A DNA stretch of 51,135 nucleotides from Flavobacteriales bacterium (GTDB taxonomy: Bacteria > Bacteroidota > Bacteroidia > Flavobacteriales_D > Parvicellaceae). The stretch lies in the NCBI GenBank assembly GCA_018401455.1, contig JAGYKU010000014.1, positions 1 to 51,135 on the forward strand, written 5' to 3'. The position numbers and the translations under genes are program-made. Shown here piece by piece: positions 43,099 through 51,135 of this stretch (position 1 is the stretch's first letter; each line of letters starts with the position of its first letter). The notes under the pieces are model-generated. The model made no database searches. It saw nothing but the letters and a program-made list of their open reading frames with translations, and was not told where the DNA came from.

Positions 43099-43318
43099 AG
43101 ATATAATAGAACTATCCCGTCAATCATAATAGAGAATTGGACGTGCATTGGGTCTGTAAAGAACTTGAAAAATGAATTTCTTTTAAAGTTTATTTTATAA
43201 CCTGATGTGTATTCTATTCAACATTCTTTTCTTCAATTAACCCATAAAAAATCGTAACCATCATTCGACATAATTTGATTATAATAGATTTTGTCCTGTA
43301 GATTTAAACCAACTTTTT

Positions 43319-43744
43319 TTATTGCTTAGGGTCATTCGAGATGGCGGTGGCATTCTTAGATATTAATGTAGAAAAATCTTTTATTAGTACAATCATCAGA
43401 TTTAGAAAAACAAAAAATGAAATGAAAATAATGTCTAAAAAATCCACCATTTGTTCTTCTAAAAGAAATGAAATCATTACATAAATTAAAAGTAGAGAAC
43501 TCAAAAGCGTTCCTAAAGCACTAATTAATAGATGGTTGTTAATTTTCTTCGTTATAAAATTATTAGTGAATAAAATTAAGTACACGGCCAAATACAAAAA
43601 AATAGTAATTTCATAAATCCAAGAATAAGAATCATTCATCCTACTTTCTTGATAAATAGAATGAAAAAAAATTGAAAGCCCAAGAAAAGCTAAAGAAATC
43701 CATATTGATAATATAATTGCTTTTTTGGAGGCTAGGTATATCAT
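43319..43744 (-). CDS. Small hypothetical membrane protein
   Basis: A 141-residue protein with four hydrophobic segments (about 8-28, 43-62, 70-95 and 99-123) and a short polar C-terminus. It has no recognised family. It lies alone between a plus-strand hypothetical gene and the TrmH-type gene. Coding status rests on its length and membrane periodicity. Confidence 0.55.
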   Translation of the reverse strand: MIYLASKKAIILSIWISLAFLGLSIFFHSIYQESRMNDSYSWIYEITIFLYLAVYLILFTNNFITKKINNHLLISALGTLLSSLLLIYVMISFLLEEQMVDFLDIIFISFFVFLNLMIVLIKDFSTLISKNATAISNDPKQ

Positions 43745-43905
43745 AACTAGTTATTATTGTACATCCTTATTTTCAATTAAAAAAATAAAAATTATAATAA
43801 ATGTTAGAATGGAATGCGACACTGCCTAGGTTTAGGAAGCGTAATAGTATTTTTATTTTAGTAATTTGAATCAGGTAGAGGTGTTCGCAAACTTTTTTAG
43901 TGATT

Positions 43906-44619
43906 CTATACGTAATTGAAAAACTGATTACAAAATATCCCAACTGCAATACCCAAATTCAAAGATTCTGAGGCTCCAGTTCCGGGAATGGTTACTTTGT
44001 AATCGAGCAAATCAATGATTTTTTTGGACAAACCATGACTTTCGCTTCCAAAAATCAAATGACAAGGTTTTTGAAAGTTGGTTTGAGGTAGTTTTTCTCC
44101 TTCCAAAAGTGCACCATAAGATGGAATTGTACTTTCTGAAATAAATGTTGCGATATCCGCGTAAAAAATTTCCGTTCTAAAAATCGCCCCCATAGTGGCG
44201 GACACTACTTTTGGATTGTAGCAATCTACAGAATTTGGAGAACAAATTATTTGGTCTATCCCAAACCAATTGGCAGTTCGTATGATCGTTCCTAAATTTC
44301 CTGGATCGTTGATGTCTTCAAGAATAATGCTCGTTTTTTGAAGGTTGGGATTTTTTTCTTTAGGAATTTTCACCAAGGCAAGCGCTTCATTTGCTTTACT
44401 GAAATTGGAAATACGGCCTAGTTGAGATTTATTAATTTTTTTTGAAAAAGAATGTTGCAAAAACGTATCCGAAGTGCTGTAAAGTGCTTCTATTTCGTAA
44501 TCAGACTGAAGTAACTCATCAATCATTTTTACACCTTCTACCACAAATAGTCCGTTTTCTATGCGTTCTTTTTTTCTTTGAAGTGCATTTATAAATTTTA
44601 TTTCATTGTGTGTAAGCAT
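43906..44619 (-). CDS. TrmH/SpoU family RNA 2'-O-methyltransferase
   Basis: A 237-residue SPOUT-class methyltransferase. An N-terminal substrate-binding domain (about 1-85) is followed by the catalytic domain: ILEDINDPGNLGTIIRTANWFG near 96-117 (motif 1), HLIFGSESHGLS near 187-198 (motif 2) and VTIPGTGASESLNLGIAVGI near 209-228 (motif 3). The exact rRNA or tRNA target cannot be assigned. It is divergent from tamL, an arrangement seen in other Bacteroidota. Confidence 0.93.
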   Translation of the reverse strand: MLTHNEIKFINALQRKKERIENGLFVVEGVKMIDELLQSDYEIEALYSTSDTFLQHSFSKKINKSQLGRISNFSKANEALALVKIPKEKNPNLQKTSIILEDINDPGNLGTIIRTANWFGIDQIICSPNSVDCYNPKVVSATMGAIFRTEIFYADIATFISESTIPSYGALLEGEKLPQTNFQKPCHLIFGSESHGLSKKIIDLLDYKVTIPGTGASESLNLGIAVGIFCNQFFNYV

Positions 44620-44648
44620 ACTTTTGTGAAATGTTCCTTAGATTTGCT

Positions 44649-44656
44649 CAAAATTA
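44649..44656 (-). promoter_or_regulatory. -7 element of the TrmH-type gene
   Basis: TAATTTTG on the minus strand, 30 bases before the ATG, matches TAnnTTTG. No TTG is found at 19 bases upstream. Confidence 0.35.
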
Positions 44657-44741
44657 GAAATTTTATATTCATTCATTGAGAAAAGTTTTAAAATATCATT
44701 TTATTTAGTCCTGTTTAAAATTCATACAAGCCATTTCTATA

Positions 44742-47240
44742 ATGTTTTTATCTGCGACTTCTTGTAGTCAGGTAAAGTATGTTCCAGAAGGACAATATTT
44801 ATTAAAAGAAAACCAAATAATTATTTCCAACGACACTATTGTAGGAGTAAATATAGTAAACAGAACTGGTATATCTAACGATGACTTGAGTCCGATTATC
44901 AAACAAAAACCTAATAGGAAAATGATTATCGGAAAATTTTATTTGTGGTTGTACAACCAAACAAATCAAAATAGAATTGATAAAAAAATAGCCAAAAACA
45001 AAGAAAAGGCAATTCAAAAAAATGAAAAAATTGAATCCAAAAACGAAAAGAAATTAACTAAAAACCCTTCTTACAGACCAAAGGAATTGGTAGAGCGCAA
45101 AAAGACTTTTGGAGAAAAACTCCGAACCGCTGGTGAAGCTCCAGTAATTTTGGATTCCATAAAAATACAAAAAACAGAACAACAGATGAGTTTATACCTC
45201 ATCAAAAAAGGTTATTTCAATAATAAAGTTAAATCTGAAATTGTATTACTAGACCAAAATTCTAACAAGAAAAAAAACAAACAAAAAGCAAATGTAATTT
45301 ATAGAGTTACACCAAATAAACCGCATAAAATTCAAACTTATACTTGGGATATTAGAGACCAAAAGATTTCAAATGTTCTGAATGCGTTGCAAAAAGATTC
45401 ATTGATAAAAGTAGGTGCAAATTTTGACACAGATTTAATGGAGCAAGAAAGAGTAAGAATCACCAAGCACTTATCTGAAAATGGATTTTATTATTTCAAC
45501 AAAGAATTTATTTTTTTTAGAGTTGATTCAACATTAGGTGACCACAAACTTTCTATTAGTCTCGGTATTCAAAATTTTAAATACAAAGATTTTGCAAAAG
45601 ATACCATGCTCGACAAACCGCACAAAGCATACAAAATTGGAATTATAGAAATATATCCAGATTTTGAGATTAAAGATGACGAATACACAACATATAAAAC
45701 GTTGAATATCGATGGTATAGAGATAAAGCACAAATATGAAATGAAATTGAAGCCTACTTTATTGGCATCAAGCGTACTTTTTGATGAAGGTGAATTGTAC
45801 CAAAAAACAAAGGAAGAAGGTACCTACAAAAAATTCATGTCACTTGGTAATTACAGAACCGTATCTATGAAATATGATACTATTCAAGGTGATTTGAGAG
45901 TGAGAATATATCTTGAACCATCAAAATCTCAAACTTTTAATATTGCAGCAGATGGCACGCATACCAATGGACTTTTTGGAGTAGAAGGAAGTATGACCTA
46001 TACACATAGTAATTTATTTGGAGGTGCAGAAAGATTAAGAATTTCTATGTCAGGCGGTTTGGAAATGCAAAGACTACTCTTCGCTTCTGATAGCGCTGCT
46101 ACATTTGGTTCAGAAGTTTCCACCGTTAGCGGTATTGCAAACACTTTCAACACCGCAGAGTTTGGCCCTAAATTATCACTGACACTTCCTAAATTACTTT
46201 TTATACAATCACCTTTAGAAAAGTTATTAAAATCAAAACTATCAAGTCCGCAAACTGAAATTTCTGCTTCCGTCAATTATCAAAGAAGACCTGATTTTAA
46301 AAGAGGTATTGAGGAATTTTCTTTTGGGTGGATTTATCACGAAACAGCTCCAATTACGATAAGATTTTACCCCCTTATTGTTTCAGCAATTGCCATTGAA
46401 AAATCTCAAGAATTTGAAAATAGAATTAACGAGTTGAATGATAGATTTTTGGCTGCTAGCTATCAGGATCACATTATTGCAGGAGGAAAAGCCTCTTTTA
46501 TTTACAATGGTCAAAATGATAGAAAAGTAAAAAACACTTTTTATTTTCAATCAACGCTCGAAACTGCTGGAAATTTATTGAGAGGTGCCTATAATTTATT
46601 AGACAGACCTTATGATAATGATAGTTTGCAGAGTTATAATTTGTTTAATATCAGATTTGCTCAATTTGTAAAAATTTCTGGTGATTTAAGATATTACCAG
46701 CCGGTATTTCAAAAAAGTAAATTAGTTTACAGAGTTGCCGGTGGTATTGGTGTGCCTTTGTCTAATTTGAATGAAGCTATTCCCTTTGAAAAAAGTTTTT
46801 TCTCTGGAGGTGCCAACGGAATGAGGGCTTGGAAAGCGAGAACCTTAGGGCCGGGAAGTTATACAGATCCCAACTTTAGATTTGATAAAATTGGAGATAT
46901 TCAATTGGAAGCCAATATCGAACTTCGTTTTCCAATGATCAGTTGGGTAGAAGGTGCTTTGTTTGTGGATGCTGGAAATATTTGGACAATAAACGAAGAC
47001 CCCGTGAGAACAGGAGGTAAATTTGATAGAAATGAGTTTGTTTCCGAAATTGCTATTGGCAGTGGGCTCGGTCTCAGATTCGATTTAGACTTTTTTATGA
47101 TAAGGTTGGACTTTGCTTTACCCATTAGAAATCCTGCAATTACTAAAGGCGAAAGATGGATATGGGACGCCCCCAATAATGAAGAAAGAAGACCTTATTA
47201 CAGACCGCAATTTAATCTTGGTATTGGATATCCGTTCTAG
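44742..47240 (+). CDS. tamL: TamL-type outer-membrane assembly protein (BamA/TamA family)
   Basis: An 832-residue Omp85-family protein. From the ATG, MFLSATSC gives a lipobox cysteine at residue 8, followed by VKYVPEGQYLLKEN, the usual start of Bacteroidota TamL lipoproteins. POTRA-like repeats lie in about 110-400 and the D15/bacterial surface antigen barrel in about 410-832, ending with the aromatic GYPF. The annotated start leaves too short a signal peptide: the same frame upstream to a TTG at 44676 encodes a proper basic-hydrophobic signal but contains a TAG at 44706-44708. No tamB is adjacent. Confidence 0.88.
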   Translation: MFLSATSCSQVKYVPEGQYLLKENQIIISNDTIVGVNIVNRTGISNDDLSPIIKQKPNRKMIIGKFYLWLYNQTNQNRIDKKIAKNKEKAIQKNEKIESKNEKKLTKNPSYRPKELVERKKTFGEKLRTAGEAPVILDSIKIQKTEQQMSLYLIKKGYFNNKVKSEIVLLDQNSNKKKNKQKANVIYRVTPNKPHKIQTYTWDIRDQKISNVLNALQKDSLIKVGANFDTDLMEQERVRITKHLSENGFYYFNKEFIFFRVDSTLGDHKLSISLGIQNFKYKDFAKDTMLDKPHKAYKIGIIEIYPDFEIKDDEYTTYKTLNIDGIEIKHKYEMKLKPTLLASSVLFDEGELYQKTKEEGTYKKFMSLGNYRTVSMKYDTIQGDLRVRIYLEPSKSQTFNIAADGTHTNGLFGVEGSMTYTHSNLFGGAERLRISMSGGLEMQRLLFASDSAATFGSEVSTVSGIANTFNTAEFGPKLSLTLPKLLFIQSPLEKLLKSKLSSPQTEISASVNYQRRPDFKRGIEEFSFGWIYHETAPITIRFYPLIVSAIAIEKSQEFENRINELNDRFLAASYQDHIIAGGKASFIYNGQNDRKVKNTFYFQSTLETAGNLLRGAYNLLDRPYDNDSLQSYNLFNIRFAQFVKISGDLRYYQPVFQKSKLVYRVAGGIGVPLSNLNEAIPFEKSFFSGGANGMRAWKARTLGPGSYTDPNFRFDKIGDIQLEANIELRFPMISWVEGALFVDAGNIWTINEDPVRTGGKFDRNEFVSEIAIGSGLGLRFDLDFFMIRLDFALPIRNPAITKGERWIWDAPNNEERRPYYRPQFNLGIGYPF

Positions 47241-47271
47241 ATATTTATTTATATAACTTCCTAAAATAGAA

Positions 47272-48603
47272 CTATCCGCCTGTCAACCATCTGTAAATAT
47301 CCAATCCATTGGCATAAAGCAACAAACTGAATAAGATGACCATTCCGATTATTTGAGCTCTTGTAAGGAATTTATCACTTGGCGCTTTTCCAGAAATCAT
47401 TTCATAAATCAAAAACAAAACATGTCCTCCATCCAATGCAGGAATAGGAAGGATGTTCATAAATGCCAAAATGATACTGATAAATGCAGTTCGCTCCCAA
47501 AACACTTGCCAATCCCAAGCACTTGGAAAAAGACCTCCAATCGCTCCAAAACCTCCAACTCCAGTAGATCCTTTTTTCGTAAATACAAATTTAAACTGAG
47601 TAATATAATCATTCAAAGTGCCGATTCCATAAGAAAAACCTTTTGCCAAACTTTCTCCAAAACCGTAGTCTTTGTGGCTAATAATTTGAACCTCTTCAGG
47701 TTTAGTTTTGTTCTGAACTCCGATAGTTCCTTTTTCGTCAGGAATTACGCTTAAAGTCAAAGAACTATCATTTCTTAAAACTGTTATACTTATTTCTTTA
47801 GATTTACTGCTCTGAACCACTTCAGTAAGTTCATTCCAATAAACTACTTCATTATTATTAACTGCGATTACTTTATCTCCATTTTGGAACCCTGCTTTCA
47901 TAGCGGGTGAATCTGCAAATACACTATCAAAAACAGCTCTTTTAATTCTCGGGCTAAAAGGTTGCATTTCGCCTGCTTGAAACAAATCCATATCTGTACC
48001 TTCTTTTACCTTTAAGGTTTCAACTGTTCCGTCAGGGTGCATCACTTCGATGGTTTTGACATCATGAAAAAGAATCTCTTTGTTTACATCTAATACATTA
48101 AAAGGCACTTTTCCATCTATTTTCAATACCTGATCTCCATCTTGAAATCCCAACTCTTCCATTATAGGAGAAGCAGCAAATCCATGAATTACATCACCAG
48201 GTTTTACGTAATCTTGTCCCCATACAAATAGCAACATCATGTAAATAAAAAACCCAAGAATTAAATTTACTGTGACACCGCCCAACATAATAATCAATCT
48301 TTGCCAAGCAGGTTTAGATCTAAATTCCCAAGGTTCTGGGGCTTTTTTAAGTTGCTCTTCGTCTAGACTTTCGTCTATCATACCCGCAATTTTCACATAT
48401 CCACCCAAAGGCAACCACCCAATTCCGTATTCAGTTTCCCCTTTTTTGAACTTCAACAAACTAAAGCCTGCGTCAAAAAACAAGTAAAATTTTTCTACCC
48501 TCGTTTTGAAAATTCGAGCAGGAATAAAATGCCCCAATTCGTGAAGCACAATAAGTATAGATAAACTCAATAAAAGTTGAGCCGCTTTAATCCAAAAATC
48601 CAT
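47272..48603 (-). CDS. rseP: RIP metalloprotease RseP (site-2 protease)
   Basis: A 443-residue membrane zinc protease for regulated intramembrane proteolysis. HELGH at residues 21-25 supplies the zinc ligands H21 and H25 and catalytic E22. PDZ-like segments are present at about 120-190 and 215-290 (the second with GFQNGDKVIAVNN). The third zinc-ligand motif NILPIPALDGGH lies near 386-397. It probably cleaves an anti-sigma factor, but none is in the window. It is monocistronic and convergent with tamL. Confidence 0.95.
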   Translation of the reverse strand: MDFWIKAAQLLLSLSILIVLHELGHFIPARIFKTRVEKFYLFFDAGFSLLKFKKGETEYGIGWLPLGGYVKIAGMIDESLDEEQLKKAPEPWEFRSKPAWQRLIIMLGGVTVNLILGFFIYMMLLFVWGQDYVKPGDVIHGFAASPIMEELGFQDGDQVLKIDGKVPFNVLDVNKEILFHDVKTIEVMHPDGTVETLKVKEGTDMDLFQAGEMQPFSPRIKRAVFDSVFADSPAMKAGFQNGDKVIAVNNNEVVYWNELTEVVQSSKSKEISITVLRNDSSLTLSVIPDEKGTIGVQNKTKPEEVQIISHKDYGFGESLAKGFSYGIGTLNDYITQFKFVFTKKGSTGVGGFGAIGGLFPSAWDWQVFWERTAFISIILAFMNILPIPALDGGHVLFLIYEMISGKAPSDKFLTRAQIIGMVILFSLLLYANGLDIYRWLTGG

Positions 48604-48622
48604 ATTAAATATTTTGAGCGAA

Positions 48623-48630
48623 CAAAGATA
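48623..48630 (-). promoter_or_regulatory. -7 element of rseP
   Basis: TATCTTTG on the minus strand, 20 bases before the rseP start. It matches TAnnTTTG; the -33 TTG is not evident. Confidence 0.4.
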
Positions 48631-48974
48631 GTCTTTTGAAGTAAAGTGGGTAAAAAAACTATTTTAAATTGTTTTGAACCATATAATCTTAGTTTGAAAT
48701 ATTTACTCAACTTTAAATTTTGTATCTAAAAATTGAATAAGCGATGATTCTAATCGTAAAAAACTCCTTAAAACATCAATTTTGTAGATAAAAACTTGTA
48801 TTTATTCGACAAAAATTGTGTTTTTTATTTGTTTTTCTAGAATAATATGTTGCAAATATTAAAAAACAAAGATAAATATGTTGCAATTGATTAAAATTTT
48901 AAATTATTATATCAAATATTCGATTTAACTTAAAATTAACACTTTTTTGCTTTTTTATTAAACTAAACTTTATT

Positions 48975-48982
48975 TACCTTTG
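48975..48982 (+). promoter_or_regulatory. -7 element of the 53-residue gene
   Basis: TACCTTTG, 28 bases upstream of the ATG at 49010. A TTG at 48947-48949 is 25 bases away, longer than the usual 19. Confidence 0.45.
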
Positions 48983-49009
48983 CAGTCGAATTAATTGACA
49001 GATTAATAA

Positions 49010-49171
49010 ATGAAAAAAATGCCCTTAGAAGTTCAACAAGAGATATTAGATATCCTTGAGAGCAATGAAAAAACAACACTTATCAAAGCTTCAAAAATCA
49101 AGCAAGCAAGATTGGTGATTGCTTTGAAAAATAAATATGATTTCAAAAAGAAGTCATTGGGTATGAACTAA
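49010..49171 (+). CDS. Small conserved-looking protein (53 residues)
   Basis: A short gene encoding a 53-residue basic, helix-prone protein: MPLEVQQEILDILESN, then an SKIKQARLVIALKNKY segment and a Lys-rich end. It has no signal peptide, membrane helix or cysteine. A promoter -7 element lies 28 bases upstream and a strong terminator begins 53 bases downstream, so it forms its own transcription unit, which argues that it is real despite its size. The function is unknown; the helical basic character would allow nucleic-acid or protein binding. Confidence 0.65.
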   Translation: MKKMPLEVQQEILDILESNEKTTLIKASKIKQARLVIALKNKYDFKKKSLGMN

Positions 49172-49223
49172 ATTATGGATTTCAAACAACGATATAGGTT
49201 TATTGAGTTGTTTCATTGGTTAG

Positions 49224-49257
49224 AAAGGTCGCAACGTTTCACGTGCGACCTTTTTTT
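49224..49257 (+). terminator. Rho-independent terminator after the 53-residue gene
   Basis: A perfect 10-bp stem (AAAGGTCGCA and TGCGACCTTT) with a 10-base loop and a seven-T tail, 53 bases after the stop. Confidence 0.92.
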
Positions 49258-49312
49258 GTAATATTATTTTGAGTTTACGAAGTAGAATCACTACTTTTAC
49301 ATTTACAAAATT

Positions 49313-50329
49313 ATGGAAAACAAAGGAAATATAATAGTAACTGGTGGTGCTGGATTTATTGGCTCGCACACTGTTGTAGCACTTATAGAATCGGGATACA
49401 CTCCCATCATTATTGACGATTTTAGAAATTCTGAATCATTTATCTTAGATAGATTGGAGCAAATTACAAATCAAAAAATGATTCATTGCAATTTTGATTG
49501 TGCGGATAAAAATCAATTAAGTCAAGTTTTTATAAAACATCAACCTGTTGGTGTGATTCACTTTGCAGCCGACAAAGCAGTTGGCGAATCGGTAAATCAT
49601 CCCCTAAAATACTATCAAAACAATCTACAGTCTTTGGTTTCTATCCTAGAAGTTTGTTTAGAAAATAGAGTATCCAATTTTGTGTTTTCTTCTTCTTGCA
49701 CGGTGTATGGAGAGCCAGAAAAAATGCCTGTTTTGGAATCGACTCCAATTGGTTATACAGCCTCTCCTTATGGATATACCAAACAAGTTTGCGAAAGAAT
49801 TTGTAGAGATACCGCTTCGGCTCATCCGGAAATCAACATCACACTTTTGAGATATTTCAATCCAATTGGAGCACATCCTTCTGGATTAATTGGCGAATTG
49901 CCCATTGGTGTTCCGAATAATTTAGTCCCATATATTACTCAAACAGCTGCTGGTATTAGACAAATGCTAACTGTTCATGGCAATGATTACCCTACACAAG
50001 ACGGCACTTGTATTAGAGATTATATTCATGTGTGCGATTTAGCAAATGCCCACGTTTTGGCTTTGGATAATAAAATGCAAAGTTCTCAAAATATTGAAGT
50101 TTTTAATGTTGGCACAGGTGTTGGCTCTAGTGTTCTGGAAGTTATTCAAACTTTCGAAAAAGTGAACGAAACTTCTTTAAGTTATCAATTTGGTGAAAGA
50201 CGTGAAGGTGATGCTATTCAAATTTATGCAGACAATACAAAAATTGTTACCTCATTAAATTGGAAACCTCAATATTCTCTTGCAGATGCACTTAAACATG
50301 CTTGGAATTGGCAAAAATTATTAAACTAA
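49313..50329 (+). CDS. galE: UDP-glucose 4-epimerase
   Basis: An extended short-chain dehydrogenase (338 residues) that interconverts UDP-glucose and UDP-galactose for surface polysaccharides. The NAD site is TGGAGFIGSH at 10-19, the catalytic YxxxK is Y153/K157 in SPYGYTKQ, and SSSCTVYG at 126-133 has the catalytic hydroxyl residues. The C-terminal GERREGD motif for UDP-sugar binding is present. Its stop abuts the start of the next gene with no gap, so the two are translationally coupled. Confidence 0.96.
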   Translation: MENKGNIIVTGGAGFIGSHTVVALIESGYTPIIIDDFRNSESFILDRLEQITNQKMIHCNFDCADKNQLSQVFIKHQPVGVIHFAADKAVGESVNHPLKYYQNNLQSLVSILEVCLENRVSNFVFSSSCTVYGEPEKMPVLESTPIGYTASPYGYTKQVCERICRDTASAHPEINITLLRYFNPIGAHPSGLIGELPIGVPNNLVPYITQTAAGIRQMLTVHGNDYPTQDGTCIRDYIHVCDLANAHVLALDNKMQSSQNIEVFNVGTGVGSSVLEVIQTFEKVNETSLSYQFGERREGDAIQIYADNTKIVTSLNWKPQYSLADALKHAWNWQKLLN

Positions 50330-51052
50330 ATGAAGCTATTTAAATTAATCATATTGTTTTTACTCTTGGCTCTTGTGTCCAAACACAACGCTCAAGGGCT
50401 GTTTAGGTATTTTAATTGGTCTGCCTACAGTGATGGTCCAGAAAGAATTGATCATGTGGTTTTAGATTTCAATCATGATAGATTTCAGTTGCTTCCACAA
50501 GGCGTTACTCAAGGTTATTTTAGTTTTGGAGTCAATGCATATTTGTTTCACGACAGACCCATCAACAAAAAAGGTACGCTTGCTTTAGCTATTGGTGCAG
50601 GTGTTAGCGGATTTAATGTCCATAATAATGGTCAATTTTCATACACAGAAAATGACGAAGGTAATTTGATTACTGAATTTACACCTTTTTCAGAGGGGCT
50701 TGAGTATAAAAAAAATAAACTCAATTTAAATTATCTTGAAATACCTGTGGAATTCAGAATTCGTACTATGAAAATAGACGAAGAAGATAAAAGCAGAACC
50801 AATTTCAGATTGTATCTTGGTTTCAAAGCAGGTTATCTTTTGAGCAGTCATACCAAATACAAGGACGATGATTCCAAAATAAAAGTGTATAATATCAAAA
50901 ACTTACTTGAATACAGATACGGTCCCACTTTGAGAATTGGATTTAAAAAAATTGGTTTTCAAGCATTTTACTCCATGACATCTATTTTCAAAACAGGATT
51001 AGGACCAGAGCTGTATCCTTTTTCAGTTGGAATCACTTGGATGAGATTTTAA
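50330..51052 (+). CDS. Outer-membrane beta-barrel protein (PorT-like)
   Basis: A 240-residue predicted outer-membrane protein with a signal peptide (about 1-22). The rest alternates short beta strands (YFSFGVNAYLF, LALAIGAGVSGF, LNYLEIPVEFRIR, FRLYLGFKAGYLL, YGPTLRIGFKK) and ends with an aromatic residue (WMRF), as expected of an eight-stranded PorT/OMP_b-brl type barrel. The LEIPVEF motif is typical of this family. It starts directly at the galE stop. The specific role is unknown. Confidence 0.8.
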   Translation: MKLFKLIILFLLLALVSKHNAQGLFRYFNWSAYSDGPERIDHVVLDFNHDRFQLLPQGVTQGYFSFGVNAYLFHDRPINKKGTLALAIGAGVSGFNVHNNGQFSYTENDEGNLITEFTPFSEGLEYKKNKLNLNYLEIPVEFRIRTMKIDEEDKSRTNFRLYLGFKAGYLLSSHTKYKDDDSKIKVYNIKNLLEYRYGPTLRIGFKKIGFQAFYSMTSIFKTGLGPELYPFSVGITWMRF

Positions 51053-51061
51053 TAAAATCAA

Positions 51062-51135
51062 ATGAATAAACTTCTTGCGACACAAAAAATCAAACAAAAA
51101 GCGTATGATTTAGGATTTCTATTTGTAGGAATTTC
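51062..51135 (+). CDS. queG: Probable epoxyqueuosine reductase QueG, 5' end
   Basis: Only 24 full codons are visible before the window ends. The sequence ends with the K-x-x-A-x-x-L-G-F-x-x-x-G-I-S pattern (KQKAYDLGFLFVGIS) that opens QueG proteins, which complete queuosine synthesis on tRNA. It begins 9 bases after the beta-barrel gene. The assignment is provisional because the diagnostic iron-sulfur motifs are outside the window. Confidence 0.5.
   Translation, partial: MNKLLATQKIKQKAYDLGFLFVGI

Larger units (their letters stand above)
48604..49009. other. AT-rich intergenic region between rseP and the small gene
   Basis: About 400 bases between divergent genes, very AT-rich. It holds the -7 elements of both genes and a short direct repeat AAATATGTTGCAA-like (around 48845 and 48877). 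Nothing else is recognised. Confidence 0.5.

Overview
This AT-rich window looks like a chromosome segment of a Bacteroidota bacterium, most likely Flavobacteriales. The evidence is type IX secretion (T9SS) sorting domains of both kinds (type A Por-tail and type B gliding-type), a PorP/SprF protein, flavobacterial promoters (TTG - 19 nt - TAnnTTTG), a TamL-type outer-membrane assembly protein and many large secreted repeat proteins. The genus is not resolved. No rRNA, tRNA, insertion sequence, prophage or CRISPR array was seen.

Layout. 1-3508: a plus-strand operon for pantothenate precursors (panC, panD), a UPF0104/LPG-synthase-like membrane protein and kbl. 3.7-6.1 kb: a secreted lipocalin-like protein and sufS. 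6.2-14.4 kb: surface proteins (a type B adhesin with a lamin-tail-like N-terminus, a type A repeat protein), rocD, a small exported protein and an M23/LysM peptidoglycan hydrolase. 14.5-15.9 kb: lpdA. 15.95-17.0 kb: a gene-free kilobase of heptameric tandem repeats and two families of structured repeats. 17.0-21.8 kb: an abundant-looking lipoprotein, then an ExbB - 4-TM unknown - ExbD - ExbD energy-transduction operon. 21.9-22.3 kb: a MazG-like pyrophosphohydrolase. 22.3-32.5 kb, minus strand: a secretion and anchoring module made of a giant (~2,200 residue) type B adhesin, a PorP/SprF partner and a PorE-like TPR/PD40/OmpA protein. The adhesin reading frame is broken at four places. 32.6-34.1 kb: rsmI and an RDD membrane protein. 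34.2-39.8 kb: SpoIIM-like, DUF4129 (split by a frameshift), DUF4350 and MoxR, with two heptameric arrays just before moxR. 40.0-42.1 kb: three tandem AIM24/TIGR00266 paralogues. 42.2-51.1 kb: two small membrane proteins, a TrmH-type RNA methyltransferase, tamL, rseP, a 53-residue orphan gene with its own promoter element and terminator, galE, an outer-membrane beta-barrel protein and the start of a probable queG.

Functional themes. Much of the window concerns the cell envelope: T9SS cargo with a matched PorP/SprF partner, proton-motive-force transduction, outer-membrane assembly, regulated membrane proteolysis, and a MoxR-centred membrane locus next to AIM24 paralogues. The most unusual features are the phased 7-bp tandem arrays at two intergenic loci, the hairpin repeats whose stems change in a compensatory way, the AIM24 triplet downstream of a MoxR locus with no adjacent DUF58/vWA gene, and the clustered frame disruptions in the giant adhesin.
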